Counted from the first letter of the stretch, positions 37,525-46,688 are shown. The stretch is DNA of 64,000 nt from Rheinheimera sp. (GCA_008015325.1 SSFI01000084.1:30793-94792); one strand, 5' to 3'. The notes: generated by a model from the letters alone, not told the origin. Numbers and translations: made by a program.

Positions 37525-39132
37525 ATGAGCACCATCTCAACAGATACCCATCAGCATGCCGGCCAACACGATGCAGATCATGGTCACCATCATCCGCCGG
37601 CTGGCTTCAAACGCTGGTTTTACACGACGAATCATAAAGATATCGGGACTTTATACCTGCTGTTTGCTTTGACGATGTTTTTCATCGGCGGATTAATGGC
37701 GATGGTGATCCGTGCTGAATTATTTCAGCCAGGGTTGCAATTGGTACAACCGGATTTTTTCAACCAGATGACTACGGTGCATGGGCTGATCATGGTATTT
37801 GGTGCCGTGATGCCAGCTTTTACTGGTCTGGCGAACTGGTTGATCCCGATGATGATTGGCGCACCAGACATGGCGTTGCCGCGGATGAATAACTGGAGTT
37901 TCTGGATCCTGCCATTCGCTTTTGCCATTTTGCTGATGTCCTTGTTTATGGAAGGCGGTGGCCCAGGGTTCGGCTGGACTTTTTACGCACCACTATCGAC
38001 CAAATACAGTGGTGACAGCACAGCGCTGTTTGTATTTTCGGTCCATATCATGGGAATATCCTCCATTATGGGTGCGATCAACGTCATTGTTACCATCTTC
38101 AACCTGCGTGCTCCCGGCATGACATGGATGAAAATGCCACTGTTTGTCTGGACCTGGCTGATCACTGCTTTCCTATTGATTGCGGTAATGCCGGTGCTGG
38201 CCGGGACTGTGACTATGGTGCTGACCGACAAGTACTTTGGCACCAGTTTCTTTGATGCTGCCGGTGGGGGCGACCCGGTGTTGTTCCAGCATATTTTCTG
38301 GTTCTTTGGTCACCCCGAAGTCTACATCATGATTCTGCCGGCCTTTGGCATCGTCTCCAGCATTGTGCCGACTTTTGCCCGCAAGCCATTATTTGGCTAT
38401 GCGTCCATGGTGTACGCTACCTCGAGCATTGCGTTGTTATCTTTTCTGGTTTGGGCGCACCATATGTTTACGACAGGGATGCCGGTGTTCGCAGAGCTGT
38501 TTTTTATGTACTGCACTATGTTGATTGCAGTGCCCACCGGAGTGAAAGTCTTTAACTGGGTTGCCACTATGTGGCGCGGCGCTTTGACCTTTGAAGTTCC
38601 GATGATGTTTGCGATTGCGTTTATCGTGTTGTTTACCATTGGTGGTTTTTCCGGGCTGATGCTGGCGATCACACCGGCCGACTTTCAATACCATGACACT
38701 TACTTTGTGGTAGCACATTTCCACTATGTGCTGGTGACCGGAGCCATTTTCTCGATTATCGCGGCGGCGTATTACTGGCTGCCAAAATGGACTGGGCATA
38801 TGTATGACGAGACACTGGGGCAGTGGCATTTCTGGTGCTCACTGATCTCGGTCAATCTGTTGTTTTTCCCAATGCATTTTGTCGGTCTGGCGGGGATGCC
38901 GCGACGGATCCCGGATTACGCCCTGCAGTTCGCCGATTTTAATGCACTAATCAGTATCGGTGGTTTTGCTTTTGGCTTGTCACAGCTGCTGTTTTTGTGG
39001 GTTGTAGTGAAATGTATTAACGGTGGTAAACCGGCCACCAATCAGGTGTGGGAAGGTGCAGAAGGTTTGGAGTGGCAGCTGACGTCACCGCCGCCTTACC
39101 ACAGTTTTACCACACCACCGGATGTGAAGTAG
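37525..39132 (+). CDS. ctaD: Cytochrome c oxidase subunit I
   Basis: A 535-residue, 12-helix heme-copper oxidase subunit. Conserved heme a ligand in TVHGLIMVFG, CuB and cross-linked Tyr region FWFFGHPEVYIMILPAFG, CuB pair HHMF, and the heme a/a3 ligands in TYFVVAHFHYVL are all present; the Glu of the D-channel region lies in GHPEVY. It reduces oxygen to water and pumps protons. A ribosome-binding site (AAGGAGTAAGGC) precedes the ATG. Histidine-rich N-terminus (QHAGQHDADHGHHH) is a family variant. Confidence 0.97.
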   Translation: MSTISTDTHQHAGQHDADHGHHHPPAGFKRWFYTTNHKDIGTLYLLFALTMFFIGGLMAMVIRAELFQPGLQLVQPDFFNQMTTVHGLIMVFGAVMPAFTGLANWLIPMMIGAPDMALPRMNNWSFWILPFAFAILLMSLFMEGGGPGFGWTFYAPLSTKYSGDSTALFVFSVHIMGISSIMGAINVIVTIFNLRAPGMTWMKMPLFVWTWLITAFLLIAVMPVLAGTVTMVLTDKYFGTSFFDAAGGGDPVLFQHIFWFFGHPEVYIMILPAFGIVSSIVPTFARKPLFGYASMVYATSSIALLSFLVWAHHMFTTGMPVFAELFFMYCTMLIAVPTGVKVFNWVATMWRGALTFEVPMMFAIAFIVLFTIGGFSGLMLAITPADFQYHDTYFVVAHFHYVLVTGAIFSIIAAAYYWLPKWTGHMYDETLGQWHFWCSLISVNLLFFPMHFVGLAGMPRRIPDYALQFADFNALISIGGFAFGLSQLLFLWVVVKCINGGKPATNQVWEGAEGLEWQLTSPPPYHSFTTPPDVK

Positions 39133-39141
39133 GACAACATC

Positions 39142-39708
39142 ATGCAGGCTCCTGACCATCTGCCGTTGTTGCGCAAACTGGTGATCATCACAGTATTGAT
39201 GTTCGGTTTTGGCTTTGCACTGGTGCCGCTGTATGACGTGTTTTGTGACCTGACCGGGCTGAATGGTAAAACCAGTACTATGGCGGCTACTGCTGATCGG
39301 GCTATTACCGATCAGCAGCGCACCATCACCATTGAGTTTTTGGCCAGGCCGGACCCGAAGATGCCGTGGCGCTTTGAACCGGAAGTCCGGCAGATCAAGG
39401 TGCATCCGGGGGAGATTAAAGTGGTGCACTATGCTGCTGAGAATCCGACATCAGCACTGATGGTGGCACAAGCGGTGCCCTCCGTGTCACCGGGCCAGGC
39501 CGCACTATACTTCAACAAAATGGAGTGCTTCTGCTTTCAGCGCCAAACACTCAAAGCTGGCGAGAAGCTGATGATGCCACTGCAATTTTATGTAGACCCG
39601 GCGTTGCCGGCACAATTTTCAACCATCACGCTGTCTTACACGATGTATGACGTAACCCAGCATAGTCCGGCCGCGACAGGTGCGGCTGTTTATCAGACGG
39701 GGAAGTAA
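39142..39708 (+). CDS. Cytochrome c oxidase assembly protein CtaG/Cox11
   Basis: A 188-residue copper chaperone for CuB of subunit I. One N-terminal membrane helix (about residues 12-33) and a periplasmic immunoglobulin-like domain with the copper-binding motif KMECFCFQ and the conserved FYVDP. It lies 9 bp after ctaD and 1 bp before coxC, in the usual order for alpha- and gammaproteobacterial cox clusters. I leave the symbol empty because ctaG is also used for an unrelated Bacillus protein. Confidence 0.93.
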   Translation: MQAPDHLPLLRKLVIITVLMFGFGFALVPLYDVFCDLTGLNGKTSTMAATADRAITDQQRTITIEFLARPDPKMPWRFEPEVRQIKVHPGEIKVVHYAAENPTSALMVAQAVPSVSPGQAALYFNKMECFCFQRQTLKAGEKLMMPLQFYVDPALPAQFSTITLSYTMYDVTQHSPAATGAAVYQTGK

Positions 39709-39709
39709 C

Positions 39710-40591
39710 ATGGCCAAGACATATCAGCATTACTATGTACCGGAACAAAGCCCATGGCCGATAGTCGGCGCGATAGCTTTGTTTTTACTGGCATTTGGTG
39801 CCGGTCATTTTGTCAATGAAGTTACCCGAAACAAAGACGGTCACGGCGAATATATGCTGTTGGCAGGTGTTGCCCTGCTGCTGTTTATGCTGGTCGGCTG
39901 GTTTCGTAATGTGATCGATGAGTCGATGGGCGGCTTGTACAGCGAGCAAATGGACAGGTCATTCCGGCAGGGTATGAGCTGGTTTATTTTCTCTGAAGTG
40001 ATGTTCTTTTTTGCCTTTTTTGGTGCGCTGTTTTATGCCCGGATGATCGCGATGCCCTGGCTCGACGGCGAGAGTAATAATGCGATGACGGCCGAGATCC
40101 TGTGGCCCGATTTCAGTGCGCACTGGCCAATGACCAAAACGCCGGGAGGGGTTGAAACCAATGCGATGCCCTGGCAAGGTCTCCCGCTGTATAACACCTT
40201 AATTCTGCTGACATCTTCTGTCACTCTGCAGTTTGCCCATGTGGCGTTGGAGCAAGGCAAACGTCTGCAATTACGCTTGATGTTGTTACTGACCATCTTA
40301 TTGGGTGCCAGCTTTTTGGCTCTGCAGGCCTATGAATATATGCATGCCTATCAGGACCTGAATTTACGGCTGGATTCAGGTATTTATGGCAACACTTTCT
40401 TCTTGTTAACCGGTTTCCATGGTTTGCATGTGACTTTAGGCGCCATCTTCCTGACGGTGATTTGGCTGCGGATAATGCTGAAAAATCACTTTACGGCACA
40501 CAATCATTTTGCCTTTCAGGCGGCAGCCTGGTACTGGCATTTTGTCGACGTCGTCTGGTTGTGTTTGTTCGTGTTTGTCTACGTGTTATAG
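39710..40591 (+). CDS. coxC: Cytochrome c oxidase subunit III
   Basis: A 293-residue membrane protein with seven hydrophobic helices. Family segments: QGMSWFIFSEVMFFFAFFGALFYAR, TGFHGLHVTLGAIFL and the C-terminal AAWYWHFVDVVWLCLFVFVYV. Subunit III stabilises subunit I and proton uptake. The ATG at 39710 comes one base after the cox11 stop; the open frame extends ten codons upstream into cox11 but that extension is not used by the family. A 12-bp hairpin lies 11 bp after its stop. Confidence 0.95.
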   Translation: MAKTYQHYYVPEQSPWPIVGAIALFLLAFGAGHFVNEVTRNKDGHGEYMLLAGVALLLFMLVGWFRNVIDESMGGLYSEQMDRSFRQGMSWFIFSEVMFFFAFFGALFYARMIAMPWLDGESNNAMTAEILWPDFSAHWPMTKTPGGVETNAMPWQGLPLYNTLILLTSSVTLQFAHVALEQGKRLQLRLMLLLTILLGASFLALQAYEYMHAYQDLNLRLDSGIYGNTFFLLTGFHGLHVTLGAIFLTVIWLRIMLKNHFTAHNHFAFQAAAWYWHFVDVVWLCLFVFVYVL

Positions 40592-40602
40592 CGGCAGGTG
40601 GT

Positions 40603-40630
40603 ACAGACCCGGCACAGTTGCCGGGTCTGT
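40603..40630 (+). terminator. 12-bp perfect hairpin after coxC without a T-run
   Basis: ACAGACCCGGCA (40603-40614), loop CAGT, TGCCGGGTCTGT (40619-40630). It is GC rich but lacks a U-tract in both directions, so it may be an mRNA 3'-end stabiliser, a partial terminator or a processing site between the structural cox genes and the assembly genes. Confidence 0.5.
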
Positions 40631-40639
40631 TTCGCAGCG

Positions 40640-40849
40640 TTAATACGGCCGGTGGTGTGGTTCAATCCAGCCCATGGCCAAAGCCAGGATAATCAGCGCC
40701 ATCACGATTACGGAGAACATCACCCGCCGGCCGAGATGCTTTGACATCGACGCCTGATTCGGATCGTTTTTTAACATCAGATATAAAGCGCGAAACAGCT
40801 GAAACACAACAAAAACTAATAAAGCGACCAATACAATTTTAATCAGCAT
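40640..40849 (-). CDS. DUF2909 small twin-helix membrane protein
   Basis: A 69-residue protein with two transmembrane helices (about residues 3-23 and 44-62) separated by a polar loop, the DUF2909 pattern usually found beside cytochrome oxidase genes. It is encoded antisense within the cox cluster, between coxC and surf1. The ATG at 40849 is only 13 bp from the divergent surf1 ATG, with almost no room for a promoter between them. Function unknown; a role in oxidase assembly or stability is guessed from its position. Confidence 0.8.
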   Translation of the reverse strand: MLIKIVLVALLVFVVFQLFRALYLMLKNDPNQASMSKHLGRRVMFSVIVMALIILALAMGWIEPHHRPY

Positions 40850-40862
40850 GACAGGGGTCCTT

Positions 40863-41591
40863 ATGACGCAACCTACAGATTTGTCAGCATCTTCTGCCGC
40901 TAAGTTATGGCAGTATTTCGCTGTGCTGATAACTGTGGCGGCATTTTTACTGTTAAGCAAGTTAGCCTGGTGGCAATGGCAGCGGGCTGAAGAAAAAACC
41001 CGGCAGTTGCAGCAAATTGCACACTGGCAACAGCAGGAAGGATTGCCGGTTGCGCAGCTCCAGGCGATGAGCCTGCCTGCGCTGGATGGTGCGCCATTGC
41101 AGGGGCAGGTGCGTTGGTTATCGCCTTATATCTGGCTGTTGGACAATCAAATCGTCCATGGCCGGGTCGGATACGACGTCATAGTTCCGGTGCAGGCGCA
41201 AGGCAGCATGTTTTTGCTGAATTTAGGCTGGACCGCCGGGCGCGCAGAGCGGGCGGATTTGCCTGAGATTGTGATCCCGGAAATATTTGAGCTGCAGGGG
41301 GTGCTGCGCACCGCGCCGCGGCCTTTTCTGCTGGGGCAGAATATTGAAAGCGCTGCCGGCTATCCACAACGGATCCAGGCCGTCTTGCCACAACAATTAG
41401 CCGAAGCCAGTGGGCTTCAGCTGCTGGACGCAGTTTTTTATCAGCAACATAGTGATTTTATTCCACACTATCAGCCCGTGATCCTGCCGCCGGAAAAGCA
41501 TCGTGCTTATGCGTTGCAATGGTCGCTACTGGCCGTGGCGGTAGTGTTTGTTGCCTTAGCTGTCAGATATCAGCGGAGTCAGCATGAGTAA
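40863..41591 (+). CDS. SURF1 family cytochrome oxidase biogenesis protein
   Basis: A 242-residue protein with the SURF1 layout: an N-terminal membrane helix (about residues 15-35) followed by a WQWQRAEEK segment, a periplasmic domain, then a C-terminal helix. The conserved WLLDNQIVHGRVGYDVIVP and FLLNLGWTAG are present, and the end has YQPVILPPEKHRAYALQW. SURF1/Shy1 proteins help insert heme a into subunit I. The ATG at 40863 has AGGGG upstream; an ATG 15 bases earlier overlaps the start of the antisense gene. Overlaps the next gene by 8 bp. Confidence 0.9.
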   Translation: MTQPTDLSASSAAKLWQYFAVLITVAAFLLLSKLAWWQWQRAEEKTRQLQQIAHWQQQEGLPVAQLQAMSLPALDGAPLQGQVRWLSPYIWLLDNQIVHGRVGYDVIVPVQAQGSMFLLNLGWTAGRAERADLPEIVIPEIFELQGVLRTAPRPFLLGQNIESAAGYPQRIQAVLPQQLAEASGLQLLDAVFYQQHSDFIPHYQPVILPPEKHRAYALQWSLLAVAVVFVALAVRYQRSQHE

Positions 41592-42099
41592 ACAGCGTTT
41601 TCTGAGTCTGTTTGTACTGGTTGCGGCAGTGCCGCTGTTATTGGCGTTTGTCATGCTGAAAAGCGGCTGGTACCAGGCCGGAGTTAACAATAAAGGCGTT
41701 TGGTTTGAGCAAGAAGTGCGTTTACTGCCGGCTATTACACCGCCACAGGCGCATTGGCGTTTAGTTTATTTACAGCCAACACGCTGTGATAAAGCCTGTG
41801 AGGCGGTCGAACATTTAATGCAGCAGATAGACCTGGCATTGGGCCGCAAACAGGATCAACTAGATTTAGTGGTGCTTACCGAGCAGCCCGTGAATCAAGT
41901 AACCAAAAAGCCACAGATGAGTTTTATCCAGCGCTCTTTTGCCGGTTTGACGGCGGGCAGCCTGATAATTGTCGATCAGCAAGGTTTAGCGCTGCTGCAC
42001 TATCCACTACCGGACGTGCCGGAGCAGTTACCGTTGTCAGGCAAAGATGTGATGGCTGATCTGCAGAAACTGCTGAAATTTGACCGGGGGCCAACATGA
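41584..42099 (+). CDS. Sco-like thioredoxin-fold membrane protein of the cox cluster
   Basis: A 171-residue protein with one N-terminal membrane helix (about residues 6-25) and a periplasmic domain. Segments WRLVYLQPTRCDKACEAV and GSLIIVDQQGLALLHYP match in position and style WTLAFVGYTFCPDICPMT and ASIVLLNPKGQLVAMF of the true Sco protein at 44063, including a C-x3-C pair (Cys68, Cys72). The third Sco copper ligand, His in DHSA just before the second segment, has no equivalent here. It is likely a divergent Sco-type redox or copper-handling protein for oxidase assembly. It overlaps surf1 by 8 bp and ctaA by 4 bp. Confidence 0.75.
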   Translation: MSKQRFLSLFVLVAAVPLLLAFVMLKSGWYQAGVNNKGVWFEQEVRLLPAITPPQAHWRLVYLQPTRCDKACEAVEHLMQQIDLALGRKQDQLDLVVLTEQPVNQVTKKPQMSFIQRSFAGLTAGSLIIVDQQGLALLHYPLPDVPEQLPLSGKDVMADLQKLLKFDRGPT

Positions 42100-43148
42100 T
42101 GTGGATCAGAAGACTTGTCAGCTTTGCCATTGTTTTGACTATGGTTGTCATTGTGCTGGGAGCCTATACCCGACTGACAGATGCTGGTCTGGGATGTCCG
42201 GATTGGCCGGGTTGCTATGGTTTTCTGCAGGTACCACAGGACCATCATGCTGAGATTGCAGCCAGCCGTTTTCCTGAGAGGCCATTGGAGCCGCACAAAG
42301 CGCGCAATGAGATGGTGCATCGTTATTTTGCCGGCACACTGGGGTTGGTGATCGCCGGTATTTTTCTGTTGAGCTGCCGGCAACATCGCAAAGTGCAGTT
42401 ATTGCCAGCCAGCCTGTTGCTGCTGGTGGTGTTTCAGGCCGCGCTGGGTATGTGGACAGTAACGCTGAATTTATTTCCGTTGGTGGTGATGGGACATTTA
42501 CTCGGTGGCTTCACTTTGCTGACTTTGCTGTGGTTGTATCACCGGCAACTGAAGCCCGATGATAGTGTTGTCGCCGTCGTGCCACAGCGTTTGCGCCGGG
42601 CTGGTACGCTGGCTTGTCTGATGTTAGTCGGCCAAATTGCTTTGGGCGGCTGGACCTCGGCGAACTACGCGGCTTTGGCCTGTGTGGAGCTGCCGCTTTG
42701 TCACAGCGGCTGGACCAGTCAGTTGCGAATTGCCGAAGCTTTTGACCTGCACTTAGGCCACGACAACTATGAATTTGGCGTGATGAGTAAAGAAGCGCGT
42801 CAGACTATTCATGTCAGCCATCGGCTAGGTGCCATTCTGACCTTGCTGGTGGTTGGTTTTTTTGCCTGGCAACTGTGGCGTTTCAGTCGTCGTTTACCAA
42901 TGTCAGAAGCGCGATTGCACCGTCGACAAGCACAATGGGTCCTGCTGTTATTGTTATTGCAGTTCTGCCTGGGTGTGTTGAACATCTGGTGGTTGTTACC
43001 ACTGCCCAATGCTGTGGCGCATAACTTCGTCGCTGCAAACTTGCTGGCGGTTACTGTGCTGGCGCGTTATGGCTTAAGACAGCAGCGTCAGGCGCCAGTC
43101 ACAGACGCTGCAACTAAATACTTCTCTTCAGACAGGAGTCCGGCATGA
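42096..43148 (+). CDS. ctaA: Heme A synthase (COX15/CtaA)
   Basis: A 350-residue, eight-helix membrane protein. Family signatures: [22 protein letters not shown] near the N-terminus, the first heme-ligand helix with [31 protein letters not shown], then the second half with [19 protein letters not shown] and [12 protein letters not shown]. It oxidises the methyl group of heme O to the formyl group of heme A, needed by the aa3-type oxidase core. ATGA overlaps on both sides couple it to the Sco-like gene and to ctaB. Confidence 0.95.
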   Translation: MMWIRRLVSFAIVLTMVVIVLGAYTRLTDAGLGCPDWPGCYGFLQVPQDHHAEIAASRFPERPLEPHKARNEMVHRYFAGTLGLVIAGIFLLSCRQHRKVQLLPASLLLLVVFQAALGMWTVTLNLFPLVVMGHLLGGFTLLTLLWLYHRQLKPDDSVVAVVPQRLRRAGTLACLMLVGQIALGGWTSANYAALACVELPLCHSGWTSQLRIAEAFDLHLGHDNYEFGVMSKEARQTIHVSHRLGAILTLLVVGFFAWQLWRFSRRLPMSEARLHRRQAQWVLLLLLLQFCLGVLNIWWLLPLPNAVAHNFVAANLLAVTVLARYGLRQQRQAPVTDAATKYFSSDRSPA

Positions 43149-44053
43149 ACATCAGCAGAATCGCCATAGTGCAGGAATTTCGCCAAACCTGGCGCGATTA
43201 TTACCAGCTGACGAAGCCTAAAGTTGTGGCTTTGTTATTGTTAACCGCCTGGGTCGGGATGTGGCTGGCGCCGACTACCGAGTCGCAACCGGAGCTGATG
43301 TTGATTGCGTTGACCGGCATCGGTTTGCTGTCAGCCGCTGCAGCCGCTCTTAATCATGTACTGGATCAAAACATTGATGCGAAAATGGCCAGAACCCAAC
43401 GGCGTCCGGTCGCGACAGGAAGAGTAAGCCCACAACAGGCGCTGGCTTTTGCTGTTAGTCTGGCTATTGCTGGTTTTGCCTTGTTGTATGAATTCGTCAA
43501 TCCGCTGACCGCTTGGTTAACGCTGGCCAGTTTGTTTGGTTATGCCGGTGTCTATACCATGTTCCTGAAACGCGCAACCCCGCAGAATATCGTCATTGGC
43601 GGTCTGGCCGGTGCTATGCCGCCGTTGTTAGGCTGGACCAGTATCACCGGGACTCTGTCGGCGGAACCCTGGCTGTTGGTGATGATTATTTTTGCCTGGA
43701 CGCCACCGCATTTTTGGGCGCTGGCAATTCACCGGCGCGACGATTATGCCAAAGTGAATATGCCGATGTTACCAGTGACCCATGGCATTGAATTCACTAA
43801 AACTGCGATTCTGCTGTACACGCTGTTGCTGACGCTGGTGTGTTTAATGCCCTATCTGGTGGGGATGTCTGGCCTAGTCTATCTCATCGGCAGTCTGGGC
43901 CTGAACCTTGGTTTTATGTTGCACGCCTGGCGACTGAAGTTTGGTACTGATCCAAAACAAGCCATGCAGACTTTTCGCTTTTCCATTTACCATCTGATGT
44001 TGTTATTCTTAGTGCTGATCCTGGACCAGCAATGGTTCTGGCGATGGCACTAA
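43145..44053 (+). CDS. ctaB: Protoheme IX farnesyltransferase (heme O synthase)
   Basis: A 302-residue UbiA-superfamily prenyltransferase. The aspartate-rich motif [23 protein letters not shown] region (Asp pair binding farnesyl diphosphate through magnesium) and the second motif around [21 protein letters not shown] are present, with about nine membrane helices. It adds the hydroxyethylfarnesyl tail to heme B, giving heme O for CtaA. Starts on the ctaA stop codon (ATGA). Also called cyoE in organisms with bo3 oxidase; the symbol ctaB is used here because it sits with a caa3 oxidase. Confidence 0.96.
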   Translation: MNISRIAIVQEFRQTWRDYYQLTKPKVVALLLLTAWVGMWLAPTTESQPELMLIALTGIGLLSAAAAALNHVLDQNIDAKMARTQRRPVATGRVSPQQALAFAVSLAIAGFALLYEFVNPLTAWLTLASLFGYAGVYTMFLKRATPQNIVIGGLAGAMPPLLGWTSITGTLSAEPWLLVMIIFAWTPPHFWALAIHRRDDYAKVNMPMLPVTHGIEFTKTAILLYTLLLTLVCLMPYLVGMSGLVYLIGSLGLNLGFMLHAWRLKFGTDPKQAMQTFRFSIYHLMLLFLVLILDQQWFWRWH

Positions 44054-44062
44054 GGGAGCATT

Positions 44063-44710
44063 ATGCAAAAAGTCTGGGCGGTATTGTTATTGGTTGCGGC
44101 GTTAGCTGCTGGCGTTTTGGTGTACCGGCAGTTACAGGCGCCGGCTGAGTTTGCCAACGTGTTGGTTTACCCGACCCCACGCGAGATGAAGTCCTTTCAG
44201 TTGACCAGCCATACTGGCGCGCCGGTCAGTCGTGAGCAATTAAATGGTCACTGGACTTTGGCTTTTGTCGGCTACACCTTTTGCCCGGATATTTGCCCGA
44301 TGACGATGGCGATGTTGTCCGGCAGTTATGCTGCATTGAGCGAAGCCTTGCCTGCCGGCCAAAAGCTGCAACTCTGGTTTGTGTCGGTGGACCCAAAACG
44401 CGATACCGTGGCACAGCTGGGAAATTACGTGGGTTACTTTGAACAACCGGCCATCGTCGGGCTGACGGCCAATCATGATCAACTGTTTCCTTTTGTCCGG
44501 GAACTTGGTCTGATGTATGCCATCAGTACCACCACAGACGAGGATTATCGGGTCGACCACAGTGCATCTATTGTGCTGCTGAATCCCAAAGGCCAGCTGG
44601 TTGCGATGTTTAAACCGGAAATGTCGCTGCAACAAAACTCAGTGCCAGTGGTGAGCAAAGCGCAGTTATTACGCGACTTTCCGGAAGTGCTGAAGGTGGT
44701 CGCTCCGTGA
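44063..44710 (+). CDS. Sco1/SenC copper chaperone
   Basis: A 215-residue membrane-anchored, periplasmic thioredoxin-fold protein. One helix (about residues 5-21), then the copper/redox motif CPDIC (Cys74, Cys78) in FVGYTFCPDICPMTM, the conserved VDPKRDT and the ligand histidine in YRVDHSASIVLL. Sco proteins deliver or reduce copper for the CuA site of subunit II, which is CoxB here. It follows ctaB by 9 bp and ends the cox cluster; it converges with the polysaccharide deacetylase gene, with only 13 bp between. Confidence 0.93.
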   Translation: MQKVWAVLLLVAALAAGVLVYRQLQAPAEFANVLVYPTPREMKSFQLTSHTGAPVSREQLNGHWTLAFVGYTFCPDICPMTMAMLSGSYAALSEALPAGQKLQLWFVSVDPKRDTVAQLGNYVGYFEQPAIVGLTANHDQLFPFVRELGLMYAISTTTDEDYRVDHSASIVLLNPKGQLVAMFKPEMSLQQNSVPVVSKAQLLRDFPEVLKVVAP

Positions 44711-44723
44711 GCCACTCTTAAGA

Positions 44724-45752
44724 TTAATCAACAAACACCCAAGGCTGTGAAAACCAGTAAAAATAACCCGGTTTACCTATGCTTGGTGCAGTGCAGTTGT
44801 ATCTGTTGTGATAAAGCTGCAGTGGTGCAGTAGCCTGCACACTAAAAGTATCCGCATCCAGCCATTTGACTGGTAACGCTTTGCCATCAAAAAAACAATG
44901 CAGGTTCTTCGGCTTAAAATCGCTGCTGTCGACGCTGAGCGTCAGCAGTGGTGGATTTTTACGGCTGACCGGATCTGCCCCGCTGTAATCTGTGACTGGC
45001 AGCGCCAGTGTTTTTAACTTAGGCACAAAATGTGTCATCGCGGCAAATTGGCTGGATGACGGATAACGCGGGATCCGGGTCAGTGACACGCCAGGTCCTA
45101 CCGCCCCGGATTGTTGGCCGATGCCGATAAAACCCAGTTCGCTGACCAGCTGTTCCAGCTCTGCACTGAAATCCCCGTAAGGATACGCCAGCCATTTGCG
45201 TTGTTGCCCGAGCTTTTCTTCCAGTTGTTGTTGCGCCAGCAGGATGTCGGTTTTTACCCGTTGCCGCCACTCGGCTTTAGTTTCGCCTTTGTTGGGCACG
45301 GCCAGACGGTGATGGTAAGAGCTGTGATTGGCAATGATTGCGCCTTCCTGCTGCATGGTCTGAATTTGTGCCCAGCTCAAGACCGGGCCTTCACGCCGGT
45401 CAATCAGCGCAGGCCCCAGAAACATGGTGTAGGGGTAGTTAAACTCTTTTAAAATCGGCCGGGCATTGTTAAAGACATTGGCAAAACCATCGTCGAAGGT
45501 AATGGCGACGGCATTGTCCGGTACAGGTTTTTGCTGAGTCAGGCCATTAATGATGACATCCAGACTGACAACCTGATAACCCAAATCTTTTAAATGCTGC
45601 ATTTGCTGGCGGAATTCTGCCGGCGTCACGCTCGTGCTGCGTGGGGTGTCGGTCGCAACATGATGATATTGCAGAATAATAGCAGCGTTAGACGCCGCAG
45701 CAGTGCACAACACAACGGCGAGCACCAAGGTGAGGGCGAGCAATTTATTCAT
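44724..45752 (-). CDS. Secreted polysaccharide deacetylase family protein
   Basis: A 342-residue protein with a signal peptide (MNKLLALTLVLAVVLCTAAA) and a NodB-type carbohydrate esterase 4 domain. Catalytic motifs: ITFDDGFANVF (motif 1, metal-binding Asp) and IANHSSYHHRL (motif 2, H-S-x-x-H). The C-terminal about 90 residues form an extra domain typical of PgaB-like or related envelope deacetylases. The substrate is unknown; N-acetylated polysaccharide or peptidoglycan is inferred. ATG at 45752 with GGGAG upstream is preferred over a TTG six bases earlier. It overlaps the end of the small membrane protein gene by 8 bp. Confidence 0.85.
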   Translation of the reverse strand: MNKLLALTLVLAVVLCTAAASNAAIILQYHHVATDTPRSTSVTPAEFRQQMQHLKDLGYQVVSLDVIINGLTQQKPVPDNAVAITFDDGFANVFNNARPILKEFNYPYTMFLGPALIDRREGPVLSWAQIQTMQQEGAIIANHSSYHHRLAVPNKGETKAEWRQRVKTDILLAQQQLEEKLGQQRKWLAYPYGDFSAELEQLVSELGFIGIGQQSGAVGPGVSLTRIPRYPSSSQFAAMTHFVPKLKTLALPVTDYSGADPVSRKNPPLLTLSVDSSDFKPKNLHCFFDGKALPVKWLDADTFSVQATAPLQLYHNRYNCTAPSIGKPGYFYWFSQPWVFVD

Positions 45753-45978
45753 CGTCAATCTCCCGCAACAACGCGATACCTATGCGTTGCAGCAATATCA
45801 GCAGATAACTGGCAAAGGTCAGCGCAAAACAACCGAGCCATAAACACTTTATTATCAAAAGTATCAGGTACTGCTCTACGGGTATCAGCCATAGCGTGAG
45901 TAGCAATACCCAAAACAGTATTAACCCTATAACAAAAAAGCGGCCGCATTGGGCCGCTGTCAGAGGAAATTTGGTCAT
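45745..45978 (-). CDS. Small membrane protein, 77 aa
   Basis: A 77-residue protein with two hydrophobic segments (about residues 13-33 and 37-63), basic start and acidic end (REIDDE). I do not recognise a family. It begins 3 bp after the nfuA stop and overlaps the deacetylase start by 8 bp, so nfuA, this gene and the deacetylase appear to form one transcript. Its base composition is like that of the neighbours. Confidence 0.65.
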   Translation of the reverse strand: MTKFPLTAAQCGRFFVIGLILFWVLLLTLWLIPVEQYLILLIIKCLWLGCFALTFASYLLILLQRIGIALLREIDDE

Positions 45979-45981
45979 CGC

Positions 45982-46560
45982 TTAGTAGTATGAGTGTTCG
46001 CCACGCTGGTGATCCGTGACATCACGCACACCGGACAATTCACCGTGGAAACGGTTCAGCAGCTCTTTTTCAATGCCTTCTTTCAGGGTCAGGTCGACCT
46101 GAGAGCAGCCATTACAACCGCCACCAAACTGCAGCACAGCCACGCCGGCATCTGTCAGTTCAACGACCGATACCCGGCCACCGTGATTGGCTAATTGCGG
46201 ATTAATCTCGGCATCGATGACATACTGTACCCGTTCTTTTAACGGCGCGTTGTCACTCACCTTGCGCACTTTGGCATTCGGCGCTTTTAGGGTCAGCTGA
46301 GAACCCATCTGATCAGTAACAAAATCGATTTCTGCATCGACGAGGAAAGGTTTACTGTCGGCATCGATAATGGCATCAAAGCCATTAAATGGCACCGTCA
46401 GGTCTGTTGATTCGACCGCATCCGGTGGGCAATAAGACACGCCACATTCCGCGGAAGCCGTGCCGGGATTGACCACAAACACCCGGATATTGGTGCCGCT
46501 GGCCTGCTTTTCTAACAGTTTAACAAAATGCGCTTGCGCCGATTCGGAGATGATGATCAT
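45982..46560 (-). CDS. nfuA: Fe-S cluster carrier and repair protein NfuA
   Basis: A 192-residue protein, nearly the same length as E. coli NfuA (191). The N-terminal degenerate A-type domain (residues 1-95) lacks the full cysteine set, and the C-terminal Nfu domain carries the cluster-binding Cys149 and Cys152 in [17 protein letters not shown]; the end RGEHSYY is as in E. coli. It delivers 4Fe-4S clusters to targets such as aconitase under oxidative stress or iron starvation. A type 1 IscR-like site lies directly upstream of the start. Confidence 0.97.
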   Translation of the reverse strand: MIIISESAQAHFVKLLEKQASGTNIRVFVVNPGTASAECGVSYCPPDAVESTDLTVPFNGFDAIIDADSKPFLVDAEIDFVTDQMGSQLTLKAPNAKVRKVSDNAPLKERVQYVIDAEINPQLANHGGRVSVVELTDAGVAVLQFGGGCNGCSQVDLTLKEGIEKELLNRFHGELSGVRDVTDHQRGEHSYY

Positions 46561-46566
46561 CAGTAG

Positions 46567-46591
46567 TACCTGACTAAATTACTAGGTTAAT
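46567..46591 (-). promoter_or_regulatory. IscR type 1-like operator upstream of nfuA
   Basis: TACCTGACTAAATTACTAGG followed by TTAAT (46567-46591) matches the left half and A/T centre of the IscR type 1 consensus (YYGACTRWWWYAGTCRR) and much of the right half. It ends 7 bp from the nfuA start. The E. coli nfuA gene belongs to the IscR regulon, which supports the reading. Confidence 0.5.
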
Positions 46592-46688
46592 GCCTATGAT
46601 ACGCGCGCAAACCGGCCTTGCCAAGCCTGCTTGAGTGGCGACCAGCTTTATTGCTAAGGTGAATACTTAGTTTTCAGGAGGATAGCCG

